Below, one piece after another: positions 1 to 7,998 of a DNA stretch of 64,000 nt. A program made the translations under genes and the position numbers. The stretch's first letter is position 1. Each line of letters opens with the position of its first letter. The notes beneath the pieces are model-generated. The model was not told the origin of the DNA, did no database searches, and saw only the letters and a program-made list of their open reading frames with translations. This stretch comes from Novosphingobium sp. Gsoil 351 (GTDB lineage Bacteria > Pseudomonadota > Alphaproteobacteria > Sphingomonadales > Sphingomonadaceae): contig NZ_CP046120.1 in the NCBI RefSeq assembly GCF_009707465.1, positions 3,253,501 to 3,317,500 on the forward strand, read 5' to 3'.

Positions 1-224
1 CCCAGCGGCATGGCGGCCGATTCGATCGTCGCCACGCGCACCTTGCCAGCACCCGCGCGCAGCGCGCCCTCTGCCGTCAGGCGGATGCCCCCGGGCACCG
101 TTCGGCAGCCGCCGATCGCCAGGACCCGGCCGCGCTCGTTCTTGTCGGCGTGATCGCCCGGCTGGGGGAGGGGATTCTCGCGCAGCCAAGTGGAATCGAG
201 CGGGATGACATTGTGCTCAGCCAC
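1..224 (-). CDS. nnrD: ADP-dependent NAD(P)H-hydrate dehydratase, partial (3' end outside window)
   Basis: The reverse strand reads from a GTG at 224 to the window edge, giving about 74 residues of the YjeF C-terminal (ribokinase-like) family. Visible are a KNERGRVLAIGG segment and then a GALRAGAGKVRVAT segment, the usual first glycine-rich strand-turn and following helix of this fold. The known role is ADP-dependent dehydration of S-NAD(P)HX during metabolite repair. The domain begins near residue 25, so this looks like a stand-alone dehydratase rather than the bifunctional Nnr fusion. The start overlaps the end of the upstream phosphatase by 8 bp, suggesting co-translation. ATP-site and catalytic residues lie outside the window. 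Confidence 0.7.
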   Translation of the reverse strand, partial: MAEHNVIPLDSTWLRENPLPQPGDHADKNERGRVLAIGGCRTVPGGIRLTAEGALRAGAGKVRVATIESAAMPL

Positions 225-999
225 GCGCGGCGACCATCTTGTCGGGCGCGGCGGTGATCGGGGTCGCTTCCTCCTCCATCGGCGCGGTGACGTTGTAACG
301 CGCGAGGACAAGGTTGCCATCGCGCCCCGCGGCGGGATCGAAACGATATTCGGTGATCGCGCAGTTCGCCACATCGCCCCGGGCGTCGATCGCCAGCACT
401 TCGGCTTCGGAGAGATTCTCGATGACATAGCGCAGGCACAGCACCACCACCTGATGCGCCACGATCATGACCCGCCGGCCCGCGAAGTGGAGCGAAATCG
501 TGTCCATCAACGCTCGTAGGCGAAAAATCACGTCGACCCACGATTCGCCTCCCGGCGGGCGATGATAGAACTTGCCGAGGATCTCGCGAAACCTCGCCTG
601 GTCCGGCTGCATTTCGACAATCCCCCTGCGGGTCAACCCGTCGAGGATGCCGAATTCTTTCTCGCGCAGCCTCTCGTCAAGGCAGATGCGTTCCTCGGGC
701 GGGCATCCTCCCGCGTTGCGGAACACCTCGGCGGTCTCCACTGCGCGGACATAAGGCGAGGCCAGCATGATTTCCGGGCGGCCGTCCTCGTGAGCGGCGG
801 CGAACCAACTGCCCAACGCGGCGGCTTGCTCGCGCCCTAGCGCGGACAAGGGAACATCGACATCGCGGTGGGTCAACGAGATTTTCGCAAGCCCCGCCTC
901 ATCGGCGGCGTCGCGCGCCAGGTTTCCCGCGCTCTGGCCGTGCCGCACCACCCAAAGAACTGCGGGCCAGCGGGTTGAAGTGGTCCGGTGTTTATCCAT
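217..999 (-). CDS. Histidine phosphatase family protein (phosphoglycerate mutase-like)
   Basis: The protein has about 260 residues. The N-terminal WVVRHGQSAGN motif supplies the Arg-His-Gly of the phosphohistidine active site (His20 from the chosen start). LSALGREQAAALG, SPYVRAVETAE and a C-terminal VMIVAHQVV follow in the order usual for the branch-1 superfamily, the last giving the second catalytic histidine. The substrate cannot be deduced; the family covers phosphosugars, nucleotides and phosphoproteins. I chose the ATG at 999 because similarity begins about 15 residues later. A GTG at 1107 behind a GAGGT sequence would add 36 low-complexity residues and cannot be excluded. The downstream nnrD start overlaps this stop. 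Confidence 0.85.
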   Translation of the reverse strand: MDKHRTTSTRWPAVLWVVRHGQSAGNLARDAADEAGLAKISLTHRDVDVPLSALGREQAAALGSWFAAAHEDGRPEIMLASPYVRAVETAEVFRNAGGCPPEERICLDERLREKEFGILDGLTRRGIVEMQPDQARFREILGKFYHRPPGGESWVDVIFRLRALMDTISLHFAGRRVMIVAHQVVVLCLRYVIENLSEAEVLAIDARGDVANCAITEYRFDPAAGRDGNLVLARYNVTAPMEEEATPITAAPDKMVAARG

Positions 1000-1331
1000 T
1001 GGCTGCTGAACGAAAGCGCTGACGTTGGGGTTCCCATAGCTGGCCTGAGGTACCGGACTGGACCGGGCTGGAGCGACGGGGGGCACGGCCAAGAGGGCGC
1101 AGTTCACGACCTCAAACGTTCTGCCTGAAAGCTGTGGGGACTTTGGCCTTGCGCAGTTGGCTGCGGACTTTGGTCAGAAGCGGGCATGATCTCAAGAGGT
1201 GGTGAACGGAAGGGCGGCCTACCGCCGGAGCGACCTCTAGAAGTGGTCAGGCCGAGATCGGCCCAAGGCTGCCGTGGACTGTCTACGGGCGTGGCTGAAC
1301 TCTTAGCTCGGATTCCCGCTCGCGGCGGACC
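1000..1331. other. Intergenic stretch without a recognisable gene
   Basis: This stretch lies between the phosphatase start and the cytochrome P450 remnant. Short open frames occur on both strands, but none has a ribosome-binding site with a credible protein or any family motif. It probably includes the phosphatase promoter, which I cannot pinpoint. Confidence 0.4.
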
Positions 1332-1550
1332 TCACCACGCCAGCCAGAACGGTTCCGTCCCGGCGGTAACGCCGCCGAGATGCCGGACGTCCTGACCAGG
1401 CTCGAGGCGGAAGCTGGGAATCCGGGCGAACCACTCCTCGAGCAGGATCTTGATCTCCTGGCGGGCCAGGAACTGCCCTGGACAAATGTGGGCGCCGGCT
1501 CCGAACGTGACCTGCTTCTTGATCGTGCGGTCCATCTCGATCGCGAACGG
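1332..1550 (-). pseudogene. Cytochrome P450 C-terminal remnant
   Basis: The last 72 codons of a P450 are intact up to a stop. They include the heme-binding loop FGAGAHICPG with its proximal cysteine, the following helix LARQEIKILLEEW, and the C-terminal beta region. Upstream of about 1550 the frame stays open but no longer resembles a P450, because it runs antisense through the histidine kinase gene. More than 80 percent of a normal 400-residue P450, including the I-helix and ExxR motif, is missing. I infer that a deletion or recombination removed the 5' part and placed the kinase locus beside the scar. A functional product is very unlikely. Confidence 0.8.
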
Positions 1551-1646
1551 GCATACATAACTGCGCACCTGCTGTTGCCCCGCCTTGACCGGTGGGCTGG
1601 GGCGGAGAATATGGGCGACGGCTGGATGCGAGCCGAGGGGAACGCC

Positions 1647-2702
1647 ATGACGCGCTTCGGTTTCGTGCGCGACGCCATCACGTCGCAAAATTCCTGGCGG
1701 CGCGGCGCGATGGTCCTGCTTCTCGCCATGGGCACCGCGACCGCGGTGCGCTGGGGACTGGGCGTCGCCGCCGATCCAGTACCATTCGTCACCTACTTTC
1801 CCGCGGTCGTGCTGTGCACCCTGTTTGCGGGCTGGAGGTTTGGCCTTGCCAGTGTCCTGATCGCCGCCGCGATTGCCAACTGGGGCTTTCTCGACGAACC
1901 CGTCCATGCCCGATCGACCGTCCAAGCGGCAGTCATGACCGCCCTGTTCTTCTCGTCGTGCCTTCTCTTGGTGGCGACTACCGAAGCTCTGCGACAGACG
2001 CTCGCGCAAATGGCGGCCGCTCAGCGCCGATCTGAATTTCTAATGCGTGAGTTGCGCCACCGGGTTCGCAACACGCTGACGATTGTGCAGGCAATGGCGC
2101 AGCAATCTGCGCGAAGCGATCCAACTCAGTTCATCCCGGTGTTTTCCAAGCGCTTGTCCGCCCTGGCAAACGCTCATGATGTCATGTTCGATGACCCAGA
2201 GGGTGGATGCGATCTCGCTTCAATTATTGAGAAGGGCTGCGCCGCTTTCCACGAGGCGGGTAACTTCGCCATTGACGGGCCCAAGTGCTGCGTGCCTGAC
2301 GAGGTTTGTGTTCCTCTGTCGCTTGCTCTCCACGAGCTGTGCACGAACGCACTTAAATATGGCGCGCTTTCCGTGCCAGCCGGCCGGGTACACGTGAACT
2401 GGACTCCGCCTGTTGACGGCAAGACGACCCTGGTGTGGGAAGAAACCGGCGGCCCCGAGGTCAAGCCGCCCACACGCAGCGGGATGGGATCCGCATTGCT
2501 GTCTTCGCCCGAGATAGGAAAAGCGGATCTGCAGTATCATCCTCGTGGGGTTCGTTGCGTAATGATGCTCAAAGTGAAGGATCAAGCTCAGGCCCTGTCA
2601 CACAAGCCTTCACCGCCTCCTCGAGTTGAGCCATCCGATAGGGCTTCTTCAGGAACTTTGAGCCCGGGAGCAGCTCACCAAAAGATCCCGCGAATCCACT
2701 GA
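1647..2702 (+). CDS. Membrane-bound HWE/HisKA_2-type sensor histidine kinase
   Basis: The protein has 351 residues. Residues about 20-112 form a compact hydrophobic block of several membrane spans resembling the DUF4118 sensor region. Next comes a HisKA_2/HWE dimerisation motif RELRHRVRNTL with phospho-acceptor His138, then an N-box HELCTNALKYGAL and a short glycine-rich G-box (SGMGSALL). Kinases of this type often feed PhyR or single-domain receivers in alphaproteobacterial stress or light signalling. The start at 1647 is chosen for the GAGGGG Shine-Dalgarno seven bases upstream; the frame is open further upstream through the P450 scar. The last 44 codons overlap the convergent response-regulator gene, and the protein tail beyond about residue 312 looks non-conserved. 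Confidence 0.8.
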   Translation: MTRFGFVRDAITSQNSWRRGAMVLLLAMGTATAVRWGLGVAADPVPFVTYFPAVVLCTLFAGWRFGLASVLIAAAIANWGFLDEPVHARSTVQAAVMTALFFSSCLLLVATTEALRQTLAQMAAAQRRSEFLMRELRHRVRNTLTIVQAMAQQSARSDPTQFIPVFSKRLSALANAHDVMFDDPEGGCDLASIIEKGCAAFHEAGNFAIDGPKCCVPDEVCVPLSLALHELCTNALKYGALSVPAGRVHVNWTPPVDGKTTLVWEETGGPEVKPPTRSGMGSALLSSPEIGKADLQYHPRGVRCVMMLKVKDQAQALSHKPSPPPRVEPSDRASSGTLSPGAAHQKIPRIH

Positions 2703-2943
2703 CGTAGACAACACCAAGCTGCGGCAAAATTTGTCGGGCCTGGCTTGCCAAGGACCACCCGTCCAACTTGCCCGGCATCCGGATATCTGTGACGAGGACG
2801 TCAAAAGGCTCTCCCGCTGTGAGATGCGCAAAAGCGGCATCGCCGTTCTCGGCGACGACAACATCATGGCCTAGCTCGGCGAGGTCCTCTTCGGCCGCCA
2901 TGCGCACGAGCGCTTCATCCTCGACGAGCAGAACCCGTGCCAT
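2569..2943 (-). CDS. Single-domain response regulator (CheY-like receiver)
   Basis: The protein is 124 residues of receiver domain only. Visible are the acidic cluster VEDE (residues 7-10), phospho-acceptor Asp53 in VTDIRMPG, switch Ser82 in YVSGF and the conserved Lys100 in KKPY. There is no output domain, so it must act by protein contact or as a phosphate shuttle. Its ATG follows the stop of the upstream kinase directly (TAAATG), so the pair is surely co-translated and the kinase is the likely phosphodonor. Its 3' end overlaps the convergent HWE kinase gene by 134 bp, an unusually long coding overlap. Confidence 0.9.
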   Translation of the reverse strand: MARVLLVEDEALVRMAAEEDLAELGHDVVVAENGDAAFAHLTAGEPFDVLVTDIRMPGKLDGWSLASQARQILPQLGVVYVSGFAGSFGELLPGSKFLKKPYRMAQLEEAVKACVTGPELDPSL

Positions 2944-4098
2944 TTACCCTCCCACCGAAGATCCCGCTTGTGCGACCATCCGGGGCAGGAACAACCGTAC
3001 TCGCGTTCCTGTTCCAGGATCAGATTCGATCTTGAGCGAGCCGCCCAGCTGCTCGACCATTCCATATACCTGGCTGAGGCCCAAGCCCGTTCCTTGCCCG
3101 ACCGGCTTCGTCGTGAAGAAAGGCTCGGTCGCGCGTTCGAGCGTTTCTGCATCCATCCCCACACCGTTGTCCGATATGCGCAGCTCCACGCATTCGGGAT
3201 GCTCGTCTTCGTGCACCGAGATCTGCAGCAGGCCTCCATCGGGCATAGCATCACGAGCGTTGATCGCTAGGTTCAGCAATGCGTTTTGCAGCTGAGTTTG
3301 GTCTATCTCCACGTGTGGGTCATCGTCACTCGGGGCGAAGGAAATTTGCACATTTTGCCCAACTGCCTTCTCCATGAGGGGCGCTGCTTCCGCAACCAGT
3401 GCGTTTAACGAAACGGCGATCGGCGTGAGCGGTTGGCGCCTTGCGAAAGCGAGCAGTTGGTCGGTAAGCTCCGCAGCGCGCTGGGCACCGAGCGTTGCGT
3501 TGGCAAGCGCCCGCCGCACCGCGGGATCGTCTTTGCCGGCGATGCGCTCCGCGCGATCGAGGTTGGCCAGTACCACCTGAAGCAAGTTGTTGAAGTCGTG
3601 CGCGACGCCACCGGTAATCCGACCAATCACCTCAAGTTTTTGCGAATGACGTAGCATTTCGGCGGTCCGCTCCCGTTCGGCGGATTCCGCTACCAAGCGC
3701 TCGTTGACCGCACGCAGTTGAGCTGGAGAAGGTATCGCTACCAGCTTGGGTAGTAAGGGAATGAGGAGTGCCGCGGTGCCAATCGAGGCGAGCGCAGTGA
3801 TCATCTTGACGACGGCTTCGACGCCATAAGCCGGCACCCACAGGACATATATACTAAGCAGGTGAGTGGTCCCGCAGGCCAGGATAAAAGTGGCGAACAA
3901 ACCCAGGATCCAGCCGAACTCAATGTCTGGACGTGCCTTGAGGAGGCGCCACAGCACGAGAGGTATCGAGAAGTACGCCAGTGCGATGACAGCATCCGAG
4001 GCCACATGCGTCCAGATCAGAGACGGGTCCCATAACAAGCAATAGCCATGGGGTGGCAGACCTCGCATCCCAAGAAATCGGCTTGCCATCTCGAGCAT
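2944..4098 (-). CDS. Sensor histidine kinase with ethylene-receptor-like membrane domain
   Basis: The protein has 384 residues. Three hydrophobic segments (about 32-52, 62-85 and 95-120) precede a coiled coil, a HisKA H-box GGVAHDFNN (His167), and an HATPase domain with NLAINARDAM and DNGVGMD followed by GTGLGLS. The membrane domain matches the plant ETR1 ethylene-binding domain: Asp35, Tyr42, Ile45, Pro46, Cys75 and His79 stand in the same register as ETR1 Asp25, Tyr32, Ile35, Pro36, Cys65 and His69, where Cys and His bind Cu(I). The start is the ATG at 4098 with GGAG eight bases upstream; an in-frame TTG at 4134 is less likely. The stop abuts the receiver gene, forming a two-component pair. 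Confidence 0.85.
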   Translation of the reverse strand: MLEMASRFLGMRGLPPHGYCLLWDPSLIWTHVASDAVIALAYFSIPLVLWRLLKARPDIEFGWILGLFATFILACGTTHLLSIYVLWVPAYGVEAVVKMITALASIGTAALLIPLLPKLVAIPSPAQLRAVNERLVAESAERERTAEMLRHSQKLEVIGRITGGVAHDFNNLLQVVLANLDRAERIAGKDDPAVRRALANATLGAQRAAELTDQLLAFARRQPLTPIAVSLNALVAEAAPLMEKAVGQNVQISFAPSDDDPHVEIDQTQLQNALLNLAINARDAMPDGGLLQISVHEDEHPECVELRISDNGVGMDAETLERATEPFFTTKPVGQGTGLGLSQVYGMVEQLGGSLKIESDPGTGTRVRLFLPRMVAQAGSSVGG

Positions 4099-4463
4099 GT
4101 GATCATCTCCGCAATCGTTCCACGCGCCCGCCAAGTAGGTGTGCTCGCCGGGTATTCGCTATGGGATAGACCGCGCTTGAGGCTGGGGGCGAGATAAATA
4201 GCGCTAGCGTCGGAAAGGATTGGCCCGAAAGTTCAGACCCAAGGTCTGAAGGGCGCTGAACCGATGCGAACAGTGCGATCAGGAGAACGACCGACGCGTT
4301 GTCTGCCGGGCAGCCATCGCCGCCGACGACCTGCAGGCGGTTATGCGGCGACTGGCGTCATTCCGGCGCCCGAGGCTAGCATTGTCTATGACTCGATAAA
4401 TTGGGTTGTGACCCCCTCATGACGCTATCCGGCTTCCGGCATAGGTAATCTCCCAGTGCGCGG
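4099..4463. other. Divergent intergenic region between two signalling operons
   Basis: This 365-bp gap separates the leftward kinase-receiver operon from the rightward GGDEF-EAL/BLUF operon, so both promoters should lie here. No small gene, strong hairpin or clear operator was seen. Confidence 0.4.
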
Positions 4464-6629
4464 GTGCATCTCGATTTAATCTCGCCATTGCAGGAGGATG
4501 CCCGGGGAGCGGGTGCCGTGGGTTATTCAAGCCATCAGACGCTCGCTAGCGCTGCATTGGATGCAGTGCCGCAAATCGTTTGGACCACCGATCCGGCCGG
4601 CGTTTGCACTCTGTTGAACGAGCAGTGGTACACATTTACCGGCATTGACAGGTCAAACGACACCAGCAAATCGTGGACCGAAGCTGTCCACCCTGACGAC
4701 CTTGAACAGCTGCTCGCCGTTTGGTCCGACGCCCTTTCAAGCAAGTCGGATTTCGAGACTCAGTTCCGGCTGAGGGCCGCTGACGACAGCTACAAGTGGG
4801 TGCTCGCGCGGGCAAAGGCGCGATTGATCGATAACCAGGTCGTGGAATGGTGCGGCATATGCACCGATGTCGACGATCGTATCAGGGCACGGGAGGAAGC
4901 CAGCCGCAACGAAATCCTGTATCGCAGCATCGTCCAGGCAAGTGCCGACTGTATCAAGATCATCGACCTCCACGGGGCAATTCAGTTTATAAACGAACCC
5001 GGCGTTGACGCGTGCGAATTTGATCACGCGTCGGACGTGCTGGGGCGTCAGTGGAGTGAGCTCTGGCCCCCGGATTGCCGCGATATGATCCGGGCCGCAC
5101 TCGACGGTGCTGTCGCAGGCGAGAGTATCCGCTGTTCAGGATATTGTCCGACAGCCAAGGAAACGCCAAAATGGTGGGACGTTTCGGTGACGCCGGTGCG
5201 AAACAGGGCAGGGGATATAGTGCAGATCCTCGCGATCTCGCGCGACCTTACGCGGCAACGGCACGCCTCGGAGCAACTGCGATGGGCAAGCGAACACGAT
5301 GCGCTTACCGAATTGCCCAACCGGCGCTCTTTTGAGGGTCGCCTTCAGGCCGCCGTCCTCAGGGCAATGGAATCGGGCGGCACCGTTGGGCTGCTTTTGG
5401 TCGACCTGGATCACTTCAAGCACGTCAACGATTCGCTCGGCCATCTCGCCGGTGACCGCTTGCTCAAGATTCTCGCCCGCAGACTTCGTGACGCCCTTCG
5501 CGCCAGCGATTTTGTAGCACGGTTGGGCGGAGACGAATTCGCCGTGATCATCGAGCAGTGCGGGGTGGCCGATGAGCTGTGTAAGATCGGCGAGGCGATC
5601 CTTCAGCGGCTCAAAGACCGCGTGAGGATCGGAGAGCGGGAGATAAGCTCGGGGGCGAGCATCGGTGGCGCCGTTTTTCCTGGCGATGCAACCTCAGCCA
5701 ACGAGCTTCTCGCCCATGCCGATATAGCATTGTATTCGCTAAAGGAATCGGGTCGTGGCGGGACGAAGATGTTTCATCAACGCATGCGCGAACAGGCGCG
5801 GCTGGTGTCTTCGCAATTAAGTCTGGCGAGAAGCGCCATTACCCGCGAGACGGTCGACCCCTACTATCAGCAGAAGATCAACCTGGTCACCGGAGAGATC
5901 GCCGGCTTTGAGGCCTTGCTGCGCTGGCGACACGCAACCCAGGGTATCCAGCTTCCTCACACTGTGGCCGAAGCTTTCAAGGACTATGAACTCGCCACCT
6001 CGATCGGGGAGCACATGCAACACCGGGTGTTCGGTGACATCCGCGCCTGGCTCGAACACGATGTTCCAATTGGTGTCGTGGCGATCAACGCGGCGCCGGC
6101 AGAATTCCTGCGCGACGATTTTGCGGAGCGATTGCTTGATCGCCTAGGGCAATACAGTGTTGCGCCGCATCGCATCGAACTTGAGGTCACCGAGCATGTC
6201 TTCGTCGCGAGCGCGTCGAACTATGTAGAGCGCGCGCTGAAGCTGCTCTCACGCGCCGGGGTTCGAATAGCTCTAGATGATTTTGGCACCGGCTATTCGT
6301 CGTTGTCGCATCTGCGTGATTTTCCGGTCGATGTCGTCAAGATCGATCGTTCTTTTATCGAGCGCATGTCAGATGATCGCGAGGTGTGCGCCATTGTGAA
6401 GGCGGTTATCGATCTCGCGGCGAGCCTAAATCTCGAAGTGGTGGCCGAGGGTATCGAGACCGAGGAGCAGAGGCGTCAATTGGCGGACCTGGGCTGTCAG
6501 TATGGCCAGGGGTACCTTTTCGGCAGGGCGGTCCAGTCGAGCCGGGTGCGGCGCATCTTGAAGAATTCCGTACGCGATCGGCGGGACTGCGCGGCCCTGG
6601 CGCCGTCCCGCTTACTGAAGCGAGCTTGA
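4464..6629 (+). CDS. PAS-PAS-GGDEF-EAL cyclic-di-GMP turnover protein
   Basis: The protein has 721 residues. Two PAS/PAC modules (about 28-145 and 150-275) lead into a diguanylate cyclase domain with an intact GGDEF at 355-359. A phosphodiesterase domain follows with intact EAL (483-485), the DDFGTGYSS metal and loop-6 motif, VKIDRSFI and VVAEGIET. Both catalytic centres therefore look usable, although the usual Asn-Ser pair after EAL reads AINAAPAEF. No transmembrane segment is present, so it is probably cytosolic. The GTG at 4464 is taken as start; a second in-frame GTG at 4518, behind GGGGAG, is a real alternative. The BLUF gene follows after 6 bp, implying light input to c-di-GMP turnover. 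Confidence 0.9.
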   Translation: MHLDLISPLQEDARGAGAVGYSSHQTLASAALDAVPQIVWTTDPAGVCTLLNEQWYTFTGIDRSNDTSKSWTEAVHPDDLEQLLAVWSDALSSKSDFETQFRLRAADDSYKWVLARAKARLIDNQVVEWCGICTDVDDRIRAREEASRNEILYRSIVQASADCIKIIDLHGAIQFINEPGVDACEFDHASDVLGRQWSELWPPDCRDMIRAALDGAVAGESIRCSGYCPTAKETPKWWDVSVTPVRNRAGDIVQILAISRDLTRQRHASEQLRWASEHDALTELPNRRSFEGRLQAAVLRAMESGGTVGLLLVDLDHFKHVNDSLGHLAGDRLLKILARRLRDALRASDFVARLGGDEFAVIIEQCGVADELCKIGEAILQRLKDRVRIGEREISSGASIGGAVFPGDATSANELLAHADIALYSLKESGRGGTKMFHQRMREQARLVSSQLSLARSAITRETVDPYYQQKINLVTGEIAGFEALLRWRHATQGIQLPHTVAEAFKDYELATSIGEHMQHRVFGDIRAWLEHDVPIGVVAINAAPAEFLRDDFAERLLDRLGQYSVAPHRIELEVTEHVFVASASNYVERALKLLSRAGVRIALDDFGTGYSSLSHLRDFPVDVVKIDRSFIERMSDDREVCAIVKAVIDLAASLNLEVVAEGIETEEQRRQLADLGCQYGQGYLFGRAVQSSRVRRILKNSVRDRRDCAALAPSRLLKRA

Positions 6630-6635
6630 CCAGAC

Positions 6636-7088
6636 GTGTCAAACGTCAGCGAAATAGGCCTGACTTCGCTTCTTTACGTCAGCAGAAGCACTTTGGACGT
6701 GAATGGCGATCAGGCGAGCGTTGGCGAGATCGTCAGCGAGGCGATTGAGCGTAATAAACTACTCCTGGTCACGGGTGCCTTGTTCTACACCGGATTGCAT
6801 TTCGCGCAATTTCTTGAGGGACCGCGAAGGTCAGTCGAAAGCTTGATGGCCAGTATCTCGAAGGATACTCGCCATCACCATGTCACGGTTGTCGCGCACA
6901 AGCAGGTCCCGCGTCGCAGGTTCCCTGAGTGGGCGATGGCCTACGCTGGTTCGAACCCATTCCTCGATCGTCAGATGAAGGCATTGCTTAGCCCTCTCAC
7001 CGCAGAGCCCGAACGCTGCAGATTGATGTCGGAGCTCGGGGAGGATGCGGAACGACGGCTCGGCGCCGCGGCATTACAAGGGCGTTGA
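6636..7088 (+). CDS. BLUF-domain blue-light photoreceptor protein
   Basis: The protein has 150 residues; the first 105 form a BLUF domain that binds FAD. Tyr14 (in LLYVSRS), Asn40 and Gln58 (in HFAQFLEGP) correspond to the Tyr/Asn/Gln triad around the flavin, with a two-residue insertion between Tyr and Gln relative to AppA. FAQFLEGP followed by VESLMASISKDTRHH is typical of the family. The remaining 45 residues are a short alpha-helical tail with no output domain. Translation starts at a GTG only 6 bp after the GGDEF-EAL stop. In known cases BLUF proteins control EAL enzymes in fused or separate form; here regulation of the adjacent enzyme is inferred. Confidence 0.9.
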   Translation: MSNVSEIGLTSLLYVSRSTLDVNGDQASVGEIVSEAIERNKLLLVTGALFYTGLHFAQFLEGPRRSVESLMASISKDTRHHHVTVVAHKQVPRRRFPEWAMAYAGSNPFLDRQMKALLSPLTAEPERCRLMSELGEDAERRLGAAALQGR

Positions 7089-7100
7089 TCGCGTCAACGC
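7082..7100. repeat. Hairpin at the end of the BLUF gene
   Basis: GCGTTGA and TCAACGC form a perfect 7-bp stem around a 5-base loop and include the BLUF stop codon. The stem is followed by A residues, not T, so it is not a normal intrinsic terminator on the plus strand. It may still protect the 3' end of the message. Confidence 0.45.
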
Positions 7101-7481
7101 TGAAAAAACGTGCCTGGATCGACCTCAGGCCCTCGAGCCTGCATGGTGTCGCGGGGCGTGGAAGTGCCTCTCGTGGCTGAGGGATGAGGGACAATCGCGT
7201 GACCCTCCGCGAGGGATTGATTCACCCCTCGTGGCGCCCGCACGGCGATGCGAACTCATCTTGCGTCGGTCGGCGGGGCTTCACTTTAGTCGACTTGGCT
7301 CCCGACGATCATGGTGGCGCGGGTCCTGGGGTCCAGAAGAGTTGCTGTTTTTTTTTAAGAATTGCGCCTCCGGTTCCCCCATCTGGCGTCATATGGTAAG
7401 CAGGCGTCGCGAATTGCGAAGCGGCGCGTGTCCGGTGGCCGTAGCGGGGGGTGGCCTGCAAACCACAATTGGACTTTGAAA
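7101..7481. other. Intergenic stretch without a recognisable gene
   Basis: Between the BLUF hairpin and the winged-helix gene there is no convincing coding frame. A run of nine T residues lies at 7348-7356. The promoter of the two downstream regulators presumably sits here. Confidence 0.4.
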
Positions 7482-7982
7482 GTGCCAATAGACGATCCTG
7501 CGGGGGCCAACCCTACGACAATCGCCTCCGGCGACACCCTGAGGTCGGTCGCCGAGCTTCTGGTTAGGCTGGCCGATTCGATGGACTCCATGAACTATGT
7601 TCACGATGTCCCACTTGATTCCGCAGCGGCAGAACAAGATCATCTGGTGCTTCGAATCTGGGCTGAAGCAGAATACAGCGGACGCCGACGGCGCGCCGAT
7701 TTCCTGCCGGCGCACCTATTGGGCGAGCCAGGGTGGGATATCTTGCTTCACCTGTTTGTGCAGGAGTCGCGACAACAGAAGATGACGGTCGCGCAGGCTT
7801 GCGATGCCTCGGGCGTCCCGCGCCCAACCGCGCTACGGTGGGTACGGATATTGGAGGAGCACGGACTCTTGACCCGATCGATACCCGCAAACGATGATGA
7901 GGCGAGCCAACTCCAGCTGACCTCACCGGGCCTGCTGTCCGTATCAAAGTGGCTTCGTTACCGCGCAGCATTGCCGAATTAG
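7482..7982 (+). CDS. Winged helix-turn-helix (MarR-like) regulatory protein
   Basis: The protein has about 166 residues. The central part RRRADFLPAHLLGEPGWDILLHLFVQE is followed by a helix-turn-helix (ACDASGVPRPTALRWVRILEEHG) and a beta-wing ending in LTSPGL. Sphingomonads have many such proteins; I recognise the fold but no specific regulon. The start is uncertain. The GTG at 7482 lacks a good ribosome-binding site, and the frame is open upstream to a TTG at 7362. The AraC-type gene begins 16 bp downstream, so two regulators probably form one operon, which is unusual and might be a regulatory pair for a target elsewhere. Confidence 0.7.
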   Translation: MPIDDPAGANPTTIASGDTLRSVAELLVRLADSMDSMNYVHDVPLDSAAAEQDHLVLRIWAEAEYSGRRRRADFLPAHLLGEPGWDILLHLFVQESRQQKMTVAQACDASGVPRPTALRWVRILEEHGLLTRSIPANDDEASQLQLTSPGLLSVSKWLRYRAALPN

Positions 7983-7998
7983 GCGCGGCGGCGACAAA

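Noticed and set aside
7082..7100. Intrinsic terminator after the BLUF gene
   Set aside because: The stem is good but is followed by A residues rather than a T tract on the transcribed strand, so it is listed only as a hairpin.
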